Source of the DNA: Verrucomicrobiota bacterium
GTDB taxonomy: Bacteria > Verrucomicrobiota > Verrucomicrobiia > Opitutales > Opitutaceae
Assembly (NCBI GenBank): GCA_023399155.1
Contig: JAEWQP010000004.1
Location: 161,325 to 225,324, forward strand
DNA length: 64,000 nt
Direction of reading: 5' to 3'
This document shows positions 62,050-64,000 of this stretch, piece by piece (the first letter of the stretch is position 1; every line of letters starts with the position of its first letter). The notes beneath the pieces were generated by a model that worked only from the letters and a program-made list of their open reading frames with translations, ran no database searches and was not told where the DNA came from. Made by a program: the position numbers and the translations under genes.

Positions 62050-63879
62050 TCACTTCCGGCGCAGCATCAACTTGCGCGTGGCGATCTCCTCCCGGACGCG
62101 CGCCACGAAGGTGTCGAGCGGGATGGCGCCCTCGTCGCCGGTGAAGCGCGAGCGCACGGACACCGTGCGGGCATCCATGTCCTTGCCGCCGATCACCAGG
62201 GCGTAGGTCGCCTTCTCCACCTCGGCGCGACGGATCTTCGCGCCGAGCTTGTCCGGGTGTGTATCCACCGTGACGCGTACGCCCGCCTGTTTGAGCGCGG
62301 CAAAGACCTCGTCCGTGTAGGCCGAGAACTTGTCGCTGACGGGGAGCAGGCGCACCTGCTCGGGTGCGAGCCAGAGCGGAAAATCGCCGCCGAAGTGCTC
62401 GATGAGCAGGCCGGTGAAGCGCTCCATCGAGCCGAACGGCGCGCGGTGGATCATCACCGGCCGGTGCGGTTGATTGTCCGGCCCGACATAGGAGAGGTCG
62501 AAGCGGATGGGGAGGTTGTAGTCGACCTGCACCGTGCCCAGCTGCCACTCGCGGCCGATCACGTCGCGCACGACAAAGTCGATTTTCGGCCCATAGAAGG
62601 CGGCCTCGCCCGCCTCCTCCGAATAGGGCACGCCGAGCTGCCTGGCCGCGGCGCGGCAGGCGTTCTCCGCCTTGTCCCAGTTCGCCGGGTCGCCCGTGTA
62701 TTTGGTCGAGTCGGGATCGCGCAGGCCGATGCGGACACGGTAGTCGGACATCCCCAGCGTGCTGAGGATGACCTTGACGAGCGACAGGCAGCCCATGACC
62801 TCGGCATCCACCTGCTCCTCGGTGCAGAAAAGGTGCGCGTCGTCCTGCGTGAAGCCGCGCACGCGCGTCATGCCATTGAGTTCGCCCGACTGCTCCCAGC
62901 GATAAACGGTGCCGAACTCCGCGAGGCGCACGGGCAGGTCGCGGTAGGAATGCGGCTGCGAGGCGAAGATTTTGATGTGGTGCGGGCAGTTCATCGGCCT
63001 GAGCAGGTAGCCGTCGATCTCGCCCGCGTTCAGCCGGTTTGAAAGCTGGGCGCAGGTGCAGCCCTCCTTCGCCAGCACGTCGAGCTGTTCGCGCTCGATG
63101 AGCGGCGGGTACTGGCTCTCGCGGTAGTAGGGGAAATGTCCCGACGTCTTGTAGAGTTCAAGCCGGCCGATGTGCGGCGTGAAGACCTGAAAATAGCCCT
63201 GCTTTTGCAGCTCCGCGGCGATGAACGTCTGCAACTCCTGGCGCACGATCGAACCCGCGGGCGTCCAGAGGATGAGTCCCTGGCCGACGGTGTCGTCGAT
63301 GTGGAAGAGTTTCAACTCCCTGCCGAGCTTGCGGTGATCGCGCTGTTTCGCCTGCTCGACCTGCTCGAGGTGTGTCGCGAGTTCCGCCGGAGTCGGGAAG
63401 GCCGTGCCGTAGATGCGCTGGAGCTGCTTGTTGCGCTCGTCGCCGCGATGGTAGGAGCCGGCGATGTAGAGGAGCTTGAAGGCACCGGTATCGGCCGTCG
63501 TTTTCACATGCGTGCCGGCGCACAGGTCGACGAACTCGCCGTTTTGGTAGAACGAGATCGCCTCGCCTTCGGGGATGTCGTCGAGCCGGCCGGGCTTGTA
63601 ACGCGTTTGGCCAAACTTCGTGATGATCTCGAGCGCCTCGGCGCGCGGCACCTCGCGGCGGACGAAGGCCTGCTTCTCGGCGGCGACCTTGCGCATCTCG
63701 TCCTCGATGCGGACGAGGTCCTCGGCCGTGAGCTTATGGTCGAGGTCGATGTCGTAATAGAAGCCGGTGTCCGTGGGCGGTCCGATGTCGAGCTGGGCGT
63801 CGGGGAAAACGCGGAGGAGGGCCGTGGCCAGCACGTGCGAGCACGAGTGGCGCAGTTCCTGGAGTGGAGTCATCGACAT
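62050..63879 (-). CDS. thrS: Threonyl-tRNA synthetase without TGS domain
   Basis: A 609-residue class II synthetase. It begins directly at the editing domain (RHSCSHVLATALL with the HxxxH motif, and later CAGTHV). The catalytic core has MNCPHH (zinc ligands and motif region), the motif TRVRGFTQDDAHLF, and motif 3 GSMERFTGLLIEH. The C-terminal anticodon-binding domain is complete. Upstream of the ATG at 63879 an in-frame TAG (63913-63915) excludes an N-terminal TGS domain on this frame. Confidence 0.95.
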   Translation of the reverse strand: MSMTPLQELRHSCSHVLATALLRVFPDAQLDIGPPTDTGFYYDIDLDHKLTAEDLVRIEDEMRKVAAEKQAFVRREVPRAEALEIITKFGQTRYKPGRLDDIPEGEAISFYQNGEFVDLCAGTHVKTTADTGAFKLLYIAGSYHRGDERNKQLQRIYGTAFPTPAELATHLEQVEQAKQRDHRKLGRELKLFHIDDTVGQGLILWTPAGSIVRQELQTFIAAELQKQGYFQVFTPHIGRLELYKTSGHFPYYRESQYPPLIEREQLDVLAKEGCTCAQLSNRLNAGEIDGYLLRPMNCPHHIKIFASQPHSYRDLPVRLAEFGTVYRWEQSGELNGMTRVRGFTQDDAHLFCTEEQVDAEVMGCLSLVKVILSTLGMSDYRVRIGLRDPDSTKYTGDPANWDKAENACRAAARQLGVPYSEEAGEAAFYGPKIDFVVRDVIGREWQLGTVQVDYNLPIRFDLSYVGPDNQPHRPVMIHRAPFGSMERFTGLLIEHFGGDFPLWLAPEQVRLLPVSDKFSAYTDEVFAALKQAGVRVTVDTHPDKLGAKIRRAEVEKATYALVIGGKDMDARTVSVRSRFTGDEGAIPLDTFVARVREEIATRKLMLRRK

Positions 63880-64000
63880 GGCGGAAAGAAAGGGAGTGAG
63901 GGAGTGGGGGCGCTAAGGCGCGAGGAGGAAATCAGCGGGGGGCGCAGAGTCGGTCGGGCGCGGCCGCTGGCCGAGCCGCGGGGCGGCGTGGGGCCCGGGG

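Overview
The window is a GC-rich stretch (about two thirds G+C by eye) of a bacterial chromosome with an outer membrane. LPS genes (lpxK, lptA/B/C-like, a KdsC-type phosphatase), HPr kinase, DnaA, Mpl, paired histidine kinases and several lineage-specific small genes fit a member of the Verrucomicrobiota, probably Opitutaceae. That placement is inferred from gene content and style, not from a marker search. No phage, IS transposase, rRNA or CRISPR array is visible. One tRNA gene, tRNA-Phe(GAA), is present.

Layout. 1-4.4 kb: a partial topoisomerase III, a polytopic membrane protein and a PLP aminotransferase on the minus strand. 4.4-4.9 kb: a control region with two copies of an 18-bp palindrome in a 110-bp tandem repeat. 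4.9-14.7 kb (plus): lpxK, an M29 aminopeptidase, adenosine deaminase, an RluD-type pseudouridine synthase, mpl, an S9-family protein that has lost its catalytic serine, and a NarL-type regulator. 15.3-24.6 kb: two tandem hybrid histidine kinases, the second translationally coupled to a DUF1638 protein and an AraC regulator. These face a corrinoid protein and a URO-D-type methyltransferase, and together they look like a sensed and regulated corrinoid methyl-transfer module. 25.1 kb: tRNA-Phe, then a nitronate monooxygenase-like gene. 27-32.7 kb (minus): an unknown protein, Ku, and a methyltransferase / flavoprotein / type III polyketide synthase operon resembling phenolic-lipid (alkylresorcinol-quinone) loci, then an SGNH hydrolase. 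32.9-38.3 kb (plus): an HMA-like protein without its metal ligands, an SDR, a Cys-rich copper-storage protein, VanZ, ligA and a lipoprotein hydrolase. 38.3-43.7 kb (minus): a NarL-type two-component pair, an orphan MacB/FtsX-type permease and a TPR protein. 44.3-54 kb (minus): an unknown acidic-linker protein, dnaA, hprK, the LPS-transport set with KdsC, a fused alpha-beta E1 dehydrogenase and an Hsp20-like protein. 54-64 kb: a GH20 hexosaminidase divergent from an MFS transporter, then an RmlD-like reductase, an SRAP protein, an MBL hydrolase, small unknowns and thrS without a TGS domain.

The intergenic DNA is unusual. Several families of short repetitive or inverted-repeat sequence (CTCGTT-type, CACAGAG-type, GAATGC-type, and a 200-bp element with 13-bp terminal inverted repeats) occupy many of the larger gaps but never enter genes. 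They account for most of the long non-coding stretches here.
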